From: Solibacillus sp. FSL H8-0523
GTDB taxonomy: Bacteria; Bacillota; Bacilli; Bacillales_A; Planococcaceae
Direction: 5' to 3'
Assembly: GCF_038051985.1 (NCBI RefSeq)
Contig: NZ_CP150291.1
Coordinates: forward strand, 2,976,001-3,040,000
Length of the DNA stretch: 64,000 bases
The notes below the pieces were generated by a model that saw nothing but the letters and a program-made list of their open reading frames with translations, ran no database searches and was not told the origin of the DNA. This document shows, piece after piece, positions 45,277 to 54,915 of this stretch. A program made the translations under genes and the position numbers. The stretch's first letter is position 1. Each line of letters opens with the position of its first letter.

Positions 45277-45345
45277 TCCATGTACCCCCTTAACAAATTT
45301 TCTTCTTATACCTAATATTAGCTAATTTTGCAAAAGGAGCAACCA

Positions 45346-47709
45346 TTATTTTAGCTCAACAACGGTCACACCGAACCCACCCTCGCCTGCTTCACCATAG
45401 CGGTAGGATTTGACGCGCTTATTTTTTTTCAAGAAACTTTGAATGCCTTGGCGCAGTGCCCCGGTACCCTTACCATGAATGATTGATACACGTGGATAAT
45501 TAGCCAGTAGTGCATCATCTAAATATTTTTCTGTAAGGATAAGTGCATCCTCATAGCGTTCTCCGCGTAAATCTAACTCAAGTTTCACATGTGAATTACG
45601 GTTTTTGACGTTCATTGAGGCACGCGTTACTTTTTCTTTTTCCGGCTTGATGTATTCTAAATCGCTATCTGGTAGCTTCATTTTTAAAATCCCGATTTGC
45701 ACAACCCACTCGTCGCCTGATTGATCGAGAATTGTTCCTTTTTGACCGTAGCTTAACACTCTAACTTCATCGCCGACTTGTAAGTTTTGCTTACGTTCAC
45801 GTACAGCGACTGCTTTTTGTAGCACTTTATTTTCTTGTGGTGCGGCTTCATCTAAACGTTTTTTTGCATCGATTAACTCGTGCTCTTTTACGTTGGCAGC
45901 AGCATCGGCTTTCATTTTACGTAATTCTTCGATGATGCTTTCTGCCTCACGCTTCGCTTCATCAACAATTTTACGCGCTTTATCTTTCGCCTTTTTCTCT
46001 AAGCTTTCTTTCTTTTCGTCATATGTGCGTAAGCGCGTTTCAAGCTCCGCGCGAATTTGTGCAGCATCTTCAAGTAAGATGTGCGCTTCATCCGCTTCAC
46101 GCTCTGAACGAAGACGGCTTTCTTCTAATGACGCAATCATCGACTCAACTTCGTGACGATCAGTGCCTGTAAACGACTTCGCACGGTCAATCACGGTGTT
46201 TGTTAGCCCTAAACGCTTTGAGATTTCAAAAGCATTCGAACGTCCCGGTACACCGATCAGTAGACGATAGGTTGGACTCAGTGTTTCGATATCAAACTCG
46301 ACACTGGCGTTCACTACTAGCGGACGGTTATAGCCATACGCTTTTAACTCCGGATAATGCGTCGTTGCCATGACACGGGCACCACGGTCTACCACTTCAT
46401 CTAAAATAGAAATCGCTAGGGCCGCCCCTTCTTGAGGATCCGTACCCGCACCTAATTCATCGAATAGTACGAGTGATTTTTCATCAAATTTACTTAAAAT
46501 ATCAACAATGTTCACCATATGAGAGGAGAACGTTGACAGTGACTGTTCAATCGATTGCTCATCACCGATATCCGCAAAAATTTGATCGAACACCGAAAGC
46601 TCCGAACCATCAAGTGCAGGCACTGGTAAGCCAGACTGCGCCATTAACGTACAAAGACCAACTGTTTTCAACGTAACCGTTTTACCACCTGTATTTGGAC
46701 CCGTGATAACGATTGCCGTTACATCACGCCCAAATTCGATTGTGTTTGCGACCGCCTCTTCAATTGCTAAAAGTGGGTGGCGTGCACGTACTAAACGTGT
46801 ATAGCCGTCTTGATTCATTTTCGGCATCGTACATTTATTTGCTTGACCATACTTGCCTTTTGCCAAAATGACATCCACTTCACCTAGTAGCTGCACTAAA
46901 ACAAACAGGTCATGGGCAACTTCCGCTACCTTTGCTGTTAGCTCTAATAAAATACGCTCAATCTCAGCTTTTTCTTTCACTTTTAGACGTTGCACTTCAT
47001 TATTGGCCTGAATTACTGACTCCGGCTCAATGAATAATGTTTGCCCAGATGCAGATTGGTCATGCACAATCCCACCGTAATGCGAACGGTATTCTTGTTT
47101 TACTGGAATAACAAAGCGGTCATTACGAATGGTAACAATCGCGTCTGATAGCATTTTTGTGGCATTCGAACCGCGCGTTAAGCTCTCTAATCTTTGACGT
47201 ACCTTTGACTCCTCAGAACGCAGTGACTGACGAATCGAGCGCAGTGTAGCACTCGCAGAATCCAGTACTGTTCCGTTATCATCAATACAGTCATTAATTT
47301 CATGCTGCAATGCTGTGAGTACCGGCATTTGTTCTTTACGCTCACTAAAATGAGGAATCTCAATGGCCTTTTCTGATTCAATATCTTCAATGAAATTACG
47401 CAAAATACGACTTGCACGAATGGTGCTTGCGATTTCCATTAATTCCATTGGGCTCAGCATGCCGCCGATTTGTGAGCGACGTGCATGTGGACGCACATCA
47501 AAAATACCGCCTAATGGTACATTGCCTTTCACGCGTAAAATCGCTAGGCCTTCATCCATTTCGGCTAATAATTCAACGACAGTTTCAAAATTCGTTTCAG
47601 GTACTAACTCTTCAATCGCTTGCTTCCCAATTGAGTTCGTACAAAATGCCGCAACTTGTTCGCGGACTTTATCAAATTCTAGTGTTTTCAATGCTCGCTG
47701 TTCGATCAT
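45346..47709 (-). CDS. mutS2: Endonuclease/ribosome-associated ATPase MutS2
   Basis: 787 residues. MutS-type core and ATPase: ITGPNTGGKTVTLKT (Walker A, about 330), LFDELGAGTDPQEGAALA (Walker B), ATTHYPELKAY. Then a long coiled coil (about 500-640), a KOW-like region (VGDEVRVLSYGQKGTILD), and the C-terminal Smr domain (LDLRGERYEDAL, IIHGKGTGALRQGI). MutS2 limits recombination and also rescues collided ribosomes. AGGAGGT 7 bases before ATG 47709; a GTG at 47718 is disfavoured. Confidence 0.96.
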   Translation of the reverse strand: MIEQRALKTLEFDKVREQVAAFCTNSIGKQAIEELVPETNFETVVELLAEMDEGLAILRVKGNVPLGGIFDVRPHARRSQIGGMLSPMELMEIASTIRASRILRNFIEDIESEKAIEIPHFSERKEQMPVLTALQHEINDCIDDNGTVLDSASATLRSIRQSLRSEESKVRQRLESLTRGSNATKMLSDAIVTIRNDRFVIPVKQEYRSHYGGIVHDQSASGQTLFIEPESVIQANNEVQRLKVKEKAEIERILLELTAKVAEVAHDLFVLVQLLGEVDVILAKGKYGQANKCTMPKMNQDGYTRLVRARHPLLAIEEAVANTIEFGRDVTAIVITGPNTGGKTVTLKTVGLCTLMAQSGLPVPALDGSELSVFDQIFADIGDEQSIEQSLSTFSSHMVNIVDILSKFDEKSLVLFDELGAGTDPQEGAALAISILDEVVDRGARVMATTHYPELKAYGYNRPLVVNASVEFDIETLSPTYRLLIGVPGRSNAFEISKRLGLTNTVIDRAKSFTGTDRHEVESMIASLEESRLRSEREADEAHILLEDAAQIRAELETRLRTYDEKKESLEKKAKDKARKIVDEAKREAESIIEELRKMKADAAANVKEHELIDAKKRLDEAAPQENKVLQKAVAVRERKQNLQVGDEVRVLSYGQKGTILDQSGDEWVVQIGILKMKLPDSDLEYIKPEKEKVTRASMNVKNRNSHVKLELDLRGERYEDALILTEKYLDDALLANYPRVSIIHGKGTGALRQGIQSFLKKNKRVKSYRYGEAGEGGFGVTVVELK

Positions 47710-47752
47710 GAAAAACACCTCCTAGTACTATTATTTATTTTTCATTAAGAAA

Positions 47753-47874
47753 AGTGCATTCGCGCCCGTTTAGCCCCGACAGACATTGGAGGACCCGTCG
47801 CAAAAGTAAACGTTCCACCACTTTTGCAGGAGGGTTCGAAATGGCCAAGGGGCTGGCGCGAAGGCCTAGACACT
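47753..47874. repeat. Structured dispersed element, copy A
   Basis: Between mutS2 and polX. Four nested helices: TTCGCGCC (47759-47766) with GGCGCGAA (47855-47862); AGCCCC (47772-47777) with GGGGCT (47849-47854); GGACCC (47791-47796) with GGGTTC (47832-47837); GCAAAAGT (47800-47807) with ACTTTTGC (47820-47827), capped by a 12-base loop AAACGTTCCACC. AGTG/CACT may close the base. A second copy with compensatory changes lies at 60221-60350. Confidence 0.75.
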
Positions 47875-47901
47875 GCTATAAAGGTGAAATTTTATATTTA
47901 C

Positions 47902-49605
47902 TTATCTTTTAATAAAGGCTTCAAATTGCTCTTTTGACCATGTATTGACGATTAACTCTTTATTTAACCATGCTTTTTGTGCATATTTCACGCCGATTTC
48001 CATAAAGCGCAACTGATCAATCGCATGCGCATCGGTATTAATCGCGACTTTCACATTTTTCTCCATCGCTAGCTGTAAATGCTCGATGCATAAATCTAAA
48101 CGGTATGGATTGGCGTTCAGCTCTACTATTTTACCATGCTCCGCTGCCCAATCAATTAAAAGTGGCACATCAGGGTCATAGCCACCACGTTCACCAACGA
48201 TTCGACCTGTTGGATGTGCAATCATATGCACGTACGGATTTTCTACAGCCGTTTTTAAACGTGCCATAATTTTATCCTGAGATTGTGTGAAGCTTGAGTG
48301 AATCGACGCAATGACAAAGTCTAGCTCTTTTAGTACATCATCATCAAAATCTAAGGTACCATCTGGTAAAATGTCCATTTCTGTCCCGTGGTATAAGCGG
48401 AACTTTGGATTTTTTTCATTAAATGCATAAATATCGAGTTTTTGCTGCGCTAAACGCTCTGGCGTTAAACCGTTTGCCACTTTTAAATATTGTGAGTGGT
48501 CGGTAATGACTGCGTGTGTATAGCCCTTAGCTATGAGCGCTTGGCCCATTTCCTCTACGTTATGCGCACCGTCTGACCATGTTGTATGCATGTGTAAATC
48601 GGAGACGATATCTTGTAATTGCACTAACCCATCCAACTCGTCTAAACGGTCTAGCTCTTTTCCACTTTCACGCACAGTCGGCGGAATGAACGGTAAATCA
48701 AAGTGTGCGAAAAACTGCTCTTCGGTTTCAAATGTTACAACCGAGCCATCTTCTTGCTCAACACCGTATTCACTAATCTTTTTTCCCATTGATTTCGCCA
48801 GCTGACGCATACGGACGTTATGATCCTTGGAACCGGTAAAGTGATGTAAAGCCGTCGCATATTCTTCACGCTTTACTAAACGGAAATCGACACTAATCGG
48901 CTCTTCGCGGTCTAAAACAACAGATACCTTCGTATCCCCCGCTGCAATTGTTTCTAAAATGGCTAAGCGTGTTAAAATTGCCTCTCGTACGACTTCATAT
49001 GCACTTGTAGCAACGATAAAGTCAATATCCTTACTCGTTTCTGCTACACGTCGGAAGCTGCCGGCTACCGAGAACTTCTCCACTTCCGGTATACTTTCCA
49101 GTAACGCATTAATTTCAAGTACTGCCGGCTCAAGCTGCCAAATCGGTAAACGTTCTTTGCGTGTGCCAAAGTTTTCAAGCTCTTTTAAAATTTTCTCTTC
49201 CGTCTTTGCCGCAAAGCCTGCTAATTCACGGACTTTCCCTGCCTCACATGCCGCTTTTAACGATTCTGCATCTGTGATAGTTAACTCTTGATAGAGCTTC
49301 GCCAGTTTTTTCCCGCCTAAGCCAGGTAGCTTCATTAAGGGTACAAGCCCTTTTGGTACAATGGCTTCCAATTCTTTTAGTGTGGAAGATTTCCCTGTTT
49401 CCACTAATTCTAAAATCACCGCAGCTGTCCCTTTACCAATGCCTTTAATAGCCGTAATATCCTCAATTTCACTTAGACTTCGCTCGTCTGCTTCAAGTGC
49501 GGCAGCCGCTTTACGAAATGCCGATACCTTAAACGGATTTTCAGCTTGTAATTCCATATATAACGCAATTTTTTCTAATGTGCGAATAATGATCTTTTTA
49601 TTCAT
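47902..49605 (-). CDS. polX: DNA polymerase/3'-5' exonuclease PolX
   Basis: 567 residues (570 in B. subtilis YshC). N-terminal helix-hairpin-helix and DNA polymerase X core (GSFRRVAETSKDIDFIVA with the catalytic aspartates), then a C-terminal PHP exonuclease domain (SDLHMHTTWSDGAH, ITDHSQYLKVANGL, GTEMDILPDG, SIHSSF, HPTGR, NTDAHA). It acts in base excision and gap repair. Ribosome site GAGAGGGG. In the zapA-cvpA-polX-mutS2 cluster. Confidence 0.96.
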   Translation of the reverse strand: MNKKIIIRTLEKIALYMELQAENPFKVSAFRKAAAALEADERSLSEIEDITAIKGIGKGTAAVILELVETGKSSTLKELEAIVPKGLVPLMKLPGLGGKKLAKLYQELTITDAESLKAACEAGKVRELAGFAAKTEEKILKELENFGTRKERLPIWQLEPAVLEINALLESIPEVEKFSVAGSFRRVAETSKDIDFIVATSAYEVVREAILTRLAILETIAAGDTKVSVVLDREEPISVDFRLVKREEYATALHHFTGSKDHNVRMRQLAKSMGKKISEYGVEQEDGSVVTFETEEQFFAHFDLPFIPPTVRESGKELDRLDELDGLVQLQDIVSDLHMHTTWSDGAHNVEEMGQALIAKGYTHAVITDHSQYLKVANGLTPERLAQQKLDIYAFNEKNPKFRLYHGTEMDILPDGTLDFDDDVLKELDFVIASIHSSFTQSQDKIMARLKTAVENPYVHMIAHPTGRIVGERGGYDPDVPLLIDWAAEHGKIVELNANPYRLDLCIEHLQLAMEKNVKVAINTDAHAIDQLRFMEIGVKYAQKAWLNKELIVNTWSKEQFEAFIKR

Positions 49606-49727
49606 AATAATACCCCTCTCTTTAAAAAAGCCTCCCCCGAAAATCGAGAGAAGCTTTCACATGATTTTTAGATTCGGCTTTCACTTCATTTTAGTAGGTA
49701 GTAAGCACCTGGTGAATTAAGGTAACT

Positions 49728-50267
49728 CTAATTTTTATAAATATACCACCAGTTTTGGAAGATGCTCGTGATCACTGGTGTATGTTCGAGTATTAGCCCT
49801 GTTAAGAACGAGCTGTCGACAATCGATTGAATCGATTCAATCGGTAGTAATGCAATGACATATAACCCGATAAATAAAATAATGTAGGCCTCAATAAAGC
49901 ATAGCACCGCACCTAATACGTAGTTTACCGAACTTAGTACAGGTAAATACGTTAAAAAATCAAACATCGAACCTAAAATTTGTAAAGCAATTTTCACCGC
50001 AAAGAAAATCAGTGCAAAGGCAAATACACGGTAAAACGTACGATCGACATCCAGTGAATCTAGCACTAGAGTCATCGTGGAACCTTCCGTAAAGCCTGGA
50101 TACGGAATCCATAGCACAAATTTATCAGCAAGTGGCTTATAGTAAATAATCGCGACTACTAGCGCAATTAAAAAGCTTGCGATATTGATTAATTGCACAA
50201 TTAATCCACGCTTGGCACCAATAATTAAACTAATAATAAAGACTGCAAGAATAAATAAATCTAACAT
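49728..50267 (-). CDS. cvpA: CvpA-family membrane protein (YshB)
   Basis: About 179 residues, four to five membrane helices; N-terminal DLFILAVFIISLIIGAKRGLI is the CvpA family start. In enteric bacteria CvpA is needed for colicin V production; in Bacilli the role is unknown. AAGGG 9 bases before ATG 50267; a TTG at 50276 would overlap the zapA stop. Between zapA and polX as in B. subtilis. Confidence 0.87.
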   Translation of the reverse strand: MLDLFILAVFIISLIIGAKRGLIVQLINIASFLIALVVAIIYYKPLADKFVLWIPYPGFTEGSTMTLVLDSLDVDRTFYRVFAFALIFFAVKIALQILGSMFDFLTYLPVLSSVNYVLGAVLCFIEAYIILFIGLYVIALLPIESIQSIVDSSFLTGLILEHTPVITSIFQNWWYIYKN

Positions 50268-50272
50268 GTATG

Positions 50273-50533
50273 TCAACCCTTCAACTGTTTCAATTGTTCT
50301 TCTAATTGTTCATATTGCTCTTTTAATAATAAATAATCGTGAACGGAATTCACTGCTGTTAAGACAGCAAGCTTGGCACTATCTAATGACGGATTCAGTC
50401 CGCTAATTTCACGCATCTTGTCGTCAACAATCGACGCGACTAATCGCATATGACCTGTTGATTCTGTTCCTACCATTTTATATGTATGCCCATAGATTTC
50501 TACGGATATGCGATTCTTTTCTTGCTCAGCCAA
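50273..50533 (-). CDS. zapA: Cell division protein ZapA
   Basis: About 86 residues. N-terminal [15 protein letters not shown] strand region and C-terminal coiled coil ([19 protein letters not shown]). It bundles FtsZ filaments at mid-cell. TTG 50533 follows GGAGGG by 6 bases; the ATG at 50575 is upstream of that site. Divergent from rnhC, coupled to cvpA. Confidence 0.92.
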   Translation of the reverse strand: MAEQEKNRISVEIYGHTYKMVGTESTGHMRLVASIVDDKMREISGLNPSLDSAKLAVLTAVNSVHDYLLLKEQYEQLEEQLKQLKG

Positions 50534-50789
50534 AGTAACCCCTCCAAAAAAGAAGATATAAACAGTCATCAACACCGCGATTTTGAATTATTTGCATGTT
50601 GTGCACGTCTGATTTCTGTTGTTATTAAAACGATGCCATTTTTATATTGTACATCATATCATTTCCAATTTCATTATCGCAACCGTATGCCTGTATTGTC
50701 TATCGGAATTAGCAAAACAATATGTCATTTTCACTTTTTTACAATTCACGCTATACTTGTGTTAACTTACGTTAATGAAAGGAATTCCT

Positions 50790-51725
50790 ATGACAAATAT
50801 TGTTTTACAAGTTTCTTCTGCGATTCAACAAAAAATTAAAATGCATTATCAAACTTCGTTAATCGAACGCAAGGCACCGGGTGTCATTTTCGCAGCTAAG
50901 CTTGCTGATACCGCCATTACCGCTTATAAATCCGGCAAGGTGATGTTTCAAGGTGCTGGTGCGCAGCGTGAAGCCGCACGTTGGTCTACGGGCGCTACCA
51001 CAACGACATCAAAAATAACGAACACAAAAGGCGACAAACTACCTGAAAACTTTGCAACATTTTCTGTGATTGGCTCAGACGAAACCGGCACCGGCGATTA
51101 TTTCGGACCTGTCACCGTTGCAGCGGTTTACGTGCCGGCTGATAAAATTGCACTTGTACAGGAGCTTGGTGTTAAAGATTCGAAGCAATTAACGGACGAG
51201 TATATGCGTAAGGTTGCACCAGACTTAATGAAAGTTTGTCCTCACAGCATTTTAACGCTACGTAATGATAAGTATAATGCCATCCAAGCACGTGGCTATT
51301 CACAAGGGAAAATCAAAGCGCTGTTACACAATCAAGCGTTAAAGCATGTATTAACAAAAATCGCACCCGATAAACCCGATTATATTTTAATCGACCAATT
51401 TGCTGAGCGCGGCATCTACTATAATCATATTAAAAACGAAAAACAAATTATTCGTGAAAATGTACTTTTTTCTACAAAAGCGGAAAATTTACATGTTGCA
51501 GTTGCTACAGCTTCGATTTTAGCGCGCTATGCATTTTTAAAAGAAATGGATCATCTAGCTGAAATTGTTGGCTTTCCCATACAAAAAGGCGCAAGCGGCA
51601 AAGTAGATGAAATGGCTGCAAAAATTTGGTTAAAGCACGGCGAAGAAACGCTGAAATCCATGACAAAGTGGCACTTCGCCAACACAGAAAAAGCACGAAA
51701 ATTACTCCAAAAAAAGAAGGGATGA
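50790..51725 (+). CDS. rnhC: Ribonuclease HIII
   Basis: 311 residues. N-terminal DUF3378/TBP-like domain and C-terminal RNase H type 2 domain: IGSDETGTGDYFGPV holds the DEDE-type acidic residues, and VKDSKQLTDE and ATASILARYAFLKEM follow. It removes RNA from RNA/DNA hybrids. AAAGGAA 5 bases before ATG 50790. Divergent from zapA, as in B. subtilis. Confidence 0.95.
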   Translation: MTNIVLQVSSAIQQKIKMHYQTSLIERKAPGVIFAAKLADTAITAYKSGKVMFQGAGAQREAARWSTGATTTTSKITNTKGDKLPENFATFSVIGSDETGTGDYFGPVTVAAVYVPADKIALVQELGVKDSKQLTDEYMRKVAPDLMKVCPHSILTLRNDKYNAIQARGYSQGKIKALLHNQALKHVLTKIAPDKPDYILIDQFAERGIYYNHIKNEKQIIRENVLFSTKAENLHVAVATASILARYAFLKEMDHLAEIVGFPIQKGASGKVDEMAAKIWLKHGEETLKSMTKWHFANTEKARKLLQKKKG

Positions 51726-51745
51726 AACGTATTTTTCATCCCTTT
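51717..51745. terminator. Terminator between rnhC and the VOC gene
   Basis: AAGGGATGAAA (51717-51727) pairs with TTTCATCCCTT (51734-51744). It overlaps the end of rnhC and lies 5 bases past the VOC gene stop on the minus strand. Confidence 0.82.
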
Positions 51746-51749
51746 CGTG

Positions 51750-52121
51750 TTATTTTTCTGTAATCGCGAAATAATTACCTTCATCATCGGCAAAGTTAAA
51801 TACTTTGCCAAACTCCATACTCACCAGTTCTCCAACCGTAATCCCTTTTGCTTGGTATTCTTCATACAGCACCTCTAAATTTTCGCCGTAAAACATTAAT
51901 GACGGTGCACCTAAATTTAACTCTGGTGACATTTCTTGAATTTTCTTTTTGTCATGTAATACAAGGCTCGTATGTGCGTCATCTGTTGGCGCAAGTGTAA
52001 TGATGCGCAGCCCATTATCGACGTCTGAAATAAGCTCAAAGCCTAATTTCTCTATCCAAAATTGTTTAGCCTGTTCTTGGTCATTGACATAGAGCATGAC
52101 TTGGCCTAATTGTTGAATCAT
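51750..52121 (-). CDS. VOC-family (glyoxalase/bleomycin-resistance-like) protein
   Basis: 123 residues, one vicinal-oxygen-chelate fold of two beta-alpha-beta3 modules: QVMLYVNDQEQAKQFWIEKLGF start and FADDEGNYFAI end. The metal-binding and substrate residues do not tell the activity. AAGGAG 7 bases before ATG. Single gene. Confidence 0.82.
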   Translation of the reverse strand: MIQQLGQVMLYVNDQEQAKQFWIEKLGFELISDVDNGLRIITLAPTDDAHTSLVLHDKKKIQEMSPELNLGAPSLMFYGENLEVLYEEYQAKGITVGELVSMEFGKVFNFADDEGNYFAITEK

Positions 52122-52225
52122 AGCGTCACTCCTTTTTTTACTCTTTCACTATACCCGAATATGGAAAAAGAAAAAACGGTAGAGCTACGAATGCTCTACC
52201 GATTTAATATTTATTTTTGTTCTGG

Positions 52226-53737
52226 CTACTTGCCTGTATAGTCTTCACGTTTTGTAATATCTACACGTTTCATGAATGCCGCTAAAATAAACGCTAGAAC
52301 CGTAATACCGGCTGCCACGAAGAATGAATAGGTAATCCCATCTAACATGGCCTGTTGTGTAATTTGTTGTTGTAGCTGCGCTAATTGTTCTGCGCTTGGC
52401 TGTGCTGCACCAGGAACGGCATTTGCTTGCATATCCGCAACGATTTCAGCTGCGCGAGTTTTTGTATGCGCGTTAAAGATCGTTATTAATACAGCCGTAC
52501 CAATTGCGCCTGCAACTTGCTGCGCCGTATTGTTCATCGCTGTACCGTGTGCATTTAAACGGTTTGGTAATGCATTTAAACCGTTTGTCATAATTGGCAT
52601 CATGACCATTGAAATACCCAACATACGAACTGTGTACATCGTAATGATGAATGTATACGTAGAATCAACCTCTAAATAACCAAGTCCAATCGTAGCACCT
52701 GTTGCAATCGCTAAACCTGTCATTGCTAAAATACGAGGGCCAAATTTATCGAATAATTTACCCGTAATTGGCGACATAATCCCCATGACAATTGCGCCCG
52801 GTAGCATCATCAAGCCTGCTTCAAACGGCTCAATACCACGGATATTTTGTACATAAGCGGGTGTTAAAATCATCCCTGAGAACATCGCTACAGATAATAC
52901 CATTGAAACTACTGAAGCTAATGCATACGCAGGAAATGTGTAAATACGTAAATCAAGTAATGGTTCCTCTAATTGGAACTGACGGATAACGAACCAAATA
53001 ATCCCAACCGCACCTACTGCGATTGTGCCCCAAACTTCGATTGCATCCCAGCCAGCAGCACTTGCTGTAGAAAAACCGTATAATAAACCACCAAAGCCGA
53101 TTGTTGACAATACAAGTGAGAAAATATCAATTTTCGCTGGACGGTTTGGTAAAACATTGTCTAACTTCCAAACTGCTAGTAATAAGGCAATTACAGCAAT
53201 CGGTAAAATCATTTTGAACAGAACGCTCCAGTCATAATGTTCAACAATCCAACCAGATAATGTTGGTCCAATTGCAGGTGCTAACACCATAACTAAACCA
53301 AAAATCCCCATCGCTGTCCCACGTTTTTCAACGGGGAAGCTAATTAACATGACGTTCATTAACAGCGGAGACATTGTCGCTGCCCCTGCCGCTTGAATCA
53401 TACGGCCTGCTAATAAAAAGCCAAATGATGGTGCAAACGCAGCCATCGCTGTACCCACAACGAAAATCACCATCGATAAAAGGAATAATGAACGCGTTTT
53501 AAATTTCGTAATTAAATAAGCGGACGCCGGCACTAAAATACCACTTACCAGCATATATCCTGTTGCCAACCATTGTACGGTTGAAAAGTCCTCAATATCA
53601 AATGCCACCATTATTGAAGGTAGTGCTACGTTAAGTAACGTGTTATTTAAAAACGCTACGAATGCCCCAACAAATAATACAGCAATCATTAAATAAGGAG
53701 GTTTTTTAAACGTTTTCACGTCTTGAGTTTTTTCCAT
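52226..53737 (-). CDS. MFS drug transporter, DHA2 (EmrB/QacA) family
   Basis: 503 residues, 14 predicted membrane helices. Motif A-like segments, LPSIMVAFDIEDFSTVQWLATGYML in helix 1-2 and the antiporter motif C (GLVMVLAPAIGPTLSGWIV) mark the DHA2 family of proton-driven multidrug exporters. AAGGGG ribosome site. Divergent from a TetR gene with paired repeats between them, so drug-inducible derepression is likely. The substrate is not deducible. Confidence 0.9.
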   Translation of the reverse strand: MEKTQDVKTFKKPPYLMIAVLFVGAFVAFLNNTLLNVALPSIMVAFDIEDFSTVQWLATGYMLVSGILVPASAYLITKFKTRSLFLLSMVIFVVGTAMAAFAPSFGFLLAGRMIQAAGAATMSPLLMNVMLISFPVEKRGTAMGIFGLVMVLAPAIGPTLSGWIVEHYDWSVLFKMILPIAVIALLLAVWKLDNVLPNRPAKIDIFSLVLSTIGFGGLLYGFSTASAAGWDAIEVWGTIAVGAVGIIWFVIRQFQLEEPLLDLRIYTFPAYALASVVSMVLSVAMFSGMILTPAYVQNIRGIEPFEAGLMMLPGAIVMGIMSPITGKLFDKFGPRILAMTGLAIATGATIGLGYLEVDSTYTFIITMYTVRMLGISMVMMPIMTNGLNALPNRLNAHGTAMNNTAQQVAGAIGTAVLITIFNAHTKTRAAEIVADMQANAVPGAAQPSAEQLAQLQQQITQQAMLDGITYSFFVAAGITVLAFILAAFMKRVDITKREDYTGK

Positions 53738-53792
53738 AAATGAAACCCCTTTTTTCTTGTCAAATGAATAAATATTTTTACACTCGAATCAT

Positions 53793-53841
53793 TTTATACT
53801 CATAGTCCAATAAATTCAACTTTTTTATACCGATAGTCCAA
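53793..53841. promoter_or_regulatory. Two direct repeats, probable TetR operator of the MFS gene
   Basis: TTTATACTCATAGTCCAA (53793-53810) and TTTATACCGATAGTCCAA (53824-53841), 16 of 18 identical, start 31 bp apart, about three helical turns. On the minus strand a promoter for the MFS gene, TTGAAT and TAAAAT with 17-bp spacing, includes the first repeat. Placement suits repression by the divergent TetR protein. Confidence 0.6.
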
Positions 53842-53903
53842 AAACGTTGTAGTTTCCATTGTTAAACAGTAAACTATAAGTACAAATTACACGGGGGCAT
53901 ATA

Positions 53904-54800
53904 ATGAATTTACGAAAAAGACAGGTACTCGATGCGGCACTTCAATTATTTACTGAAAAGGGCTTTCATAATACGTCCATTCAAGATATTTTAGGAAAAG
54001 CTATGATTTCAAAAGGTACCTTTTATAACTACTTCTCATCAAAAACCGAATGCTTTATGGCTATCCTAGAACAGGTACGCTACGAAGCGAGCTTACGCCG
54101 TCACGAATTACTCGATGGCAATGATCCAGCAGATGAAAACGTTTTGATTGAACAAATTATTGTTTTAAGGCAATTGAATAAAGAACAAAATCTTGTGTCC
54201 GTTTTTGAAGGGATTTTTCAATCAAATGATATTGAATTGCGGGATGCACTGATGCGTAATCGCTTATTAGAAGTAGAATGGCTGTCCAATCGCTTTATAG
54301 ATGTATTTGGTGAAGAGGCGTGTCCGTATACACTTGAGTTATCGATTGTATTTTTTGGCATTGTACAGCACTTATCATTAGCACACCGCGCTTTTTATAG
54401 TAAATCTGCGGATGTGAAAACAATGGTTTCACTTGCGTTTCGTAATATTAAAGTTATTTTACCCGAAATGCAAAAATCCAATGATGTTTTAATAACAGCA
54501 GGTTCTCTACAGCTCATTGATGAAAATACGTACTATCAAACCGTTACAAAAGAAATGATTATCGAAAAACTCGAGGGCTTCTTATCTGAATTACAATATA
54601 ACGAAACACATGTTATTGGGCTTCAATTTACAAAAACTTTACTGGAAGAGCTCTTACGTAACCCTTTACGTGGGGCAGTCATCGAAGCCTTATTAAAACC
54701 ATTCCGCGCTGCTTTTTCTAGTTCATCACACGAAGCAGAAGCCATTGAACTTGCCAACATGATCTGGTTTTACATCAAAAATACATTTAACCCAAAATAA
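53904..54800 (+). CDS. TetR-family regulator of the divergent efflux pump
   Basis: 298 residues, longer than usual (190-220) because of an extended C-terminal domain. HTH at about residues 5-50: VLDAALQLFTEKGFHNTSIQ, MISKGTFYNYFSSK. Ribosome site GGGGG before ATG. The divergent arrangement with an MFS exporter and the operator-like repeats suggest it controls that pump. Ended by a clear terminator. Confidence 0.88.
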   Translation: MNLRKRQVLDAALQLFTEKGFHNTSIQDILGKAMISKGTFYNYFSSKTECFMAILEQVRYEASLRRHELLDGNDPADENVLIEQIIVLRQLNKEQNLVSVFEGIFQSNDIELRDALMRNRLLEVEWLSNRFIDVFGEEACPYTLELSIVFFGIVQHLSLAHRAFYSKSADVKTMVSLAFRNIKVILPEMQKSNDVLITAGSLQLIDENTYYQTVTKEMIIEKLEGFLSELQYNETHVIGLQFTKTLLEELLRNPLRGAVIEALLKPFRAAFSSSSHEAEAIELANMIWFYIKNTFNPK

Positions 54801-54846
54801 AAGCATTCACTTCTAAATTATTAATTCAGAGGTGAATGCTTTTTTT
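54799..54846 (+). terminator. Terminator of the TetR gene
   Basis: AAAGCATTCACTTCT (54800-54814) pairs with 54828-54842 (one G-U), followed by T-rich sequence to 54846. Confidence 0.9.
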
Positions 54847-54878
54847 AAAATAAGCAAGTATAAAATTTTACCGTTCTA

Positions 54879-54895
54879 TCCGTGTCTAGGCTAAA
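54879..54895 (-). repeat. Fragment of the structured dispersed element (right end)
   Basis: On the minus strand TTTTAGCCTAGACACGG matches the right end of copy B (CTTTAGCCTAGAC) and the CCTAGACAC of copy A. Only the terminal bases remain. Confidence 0.4.
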
Positions 54896-54915
54896 AAGGT
54901 ACTTTGGCACTTTTC

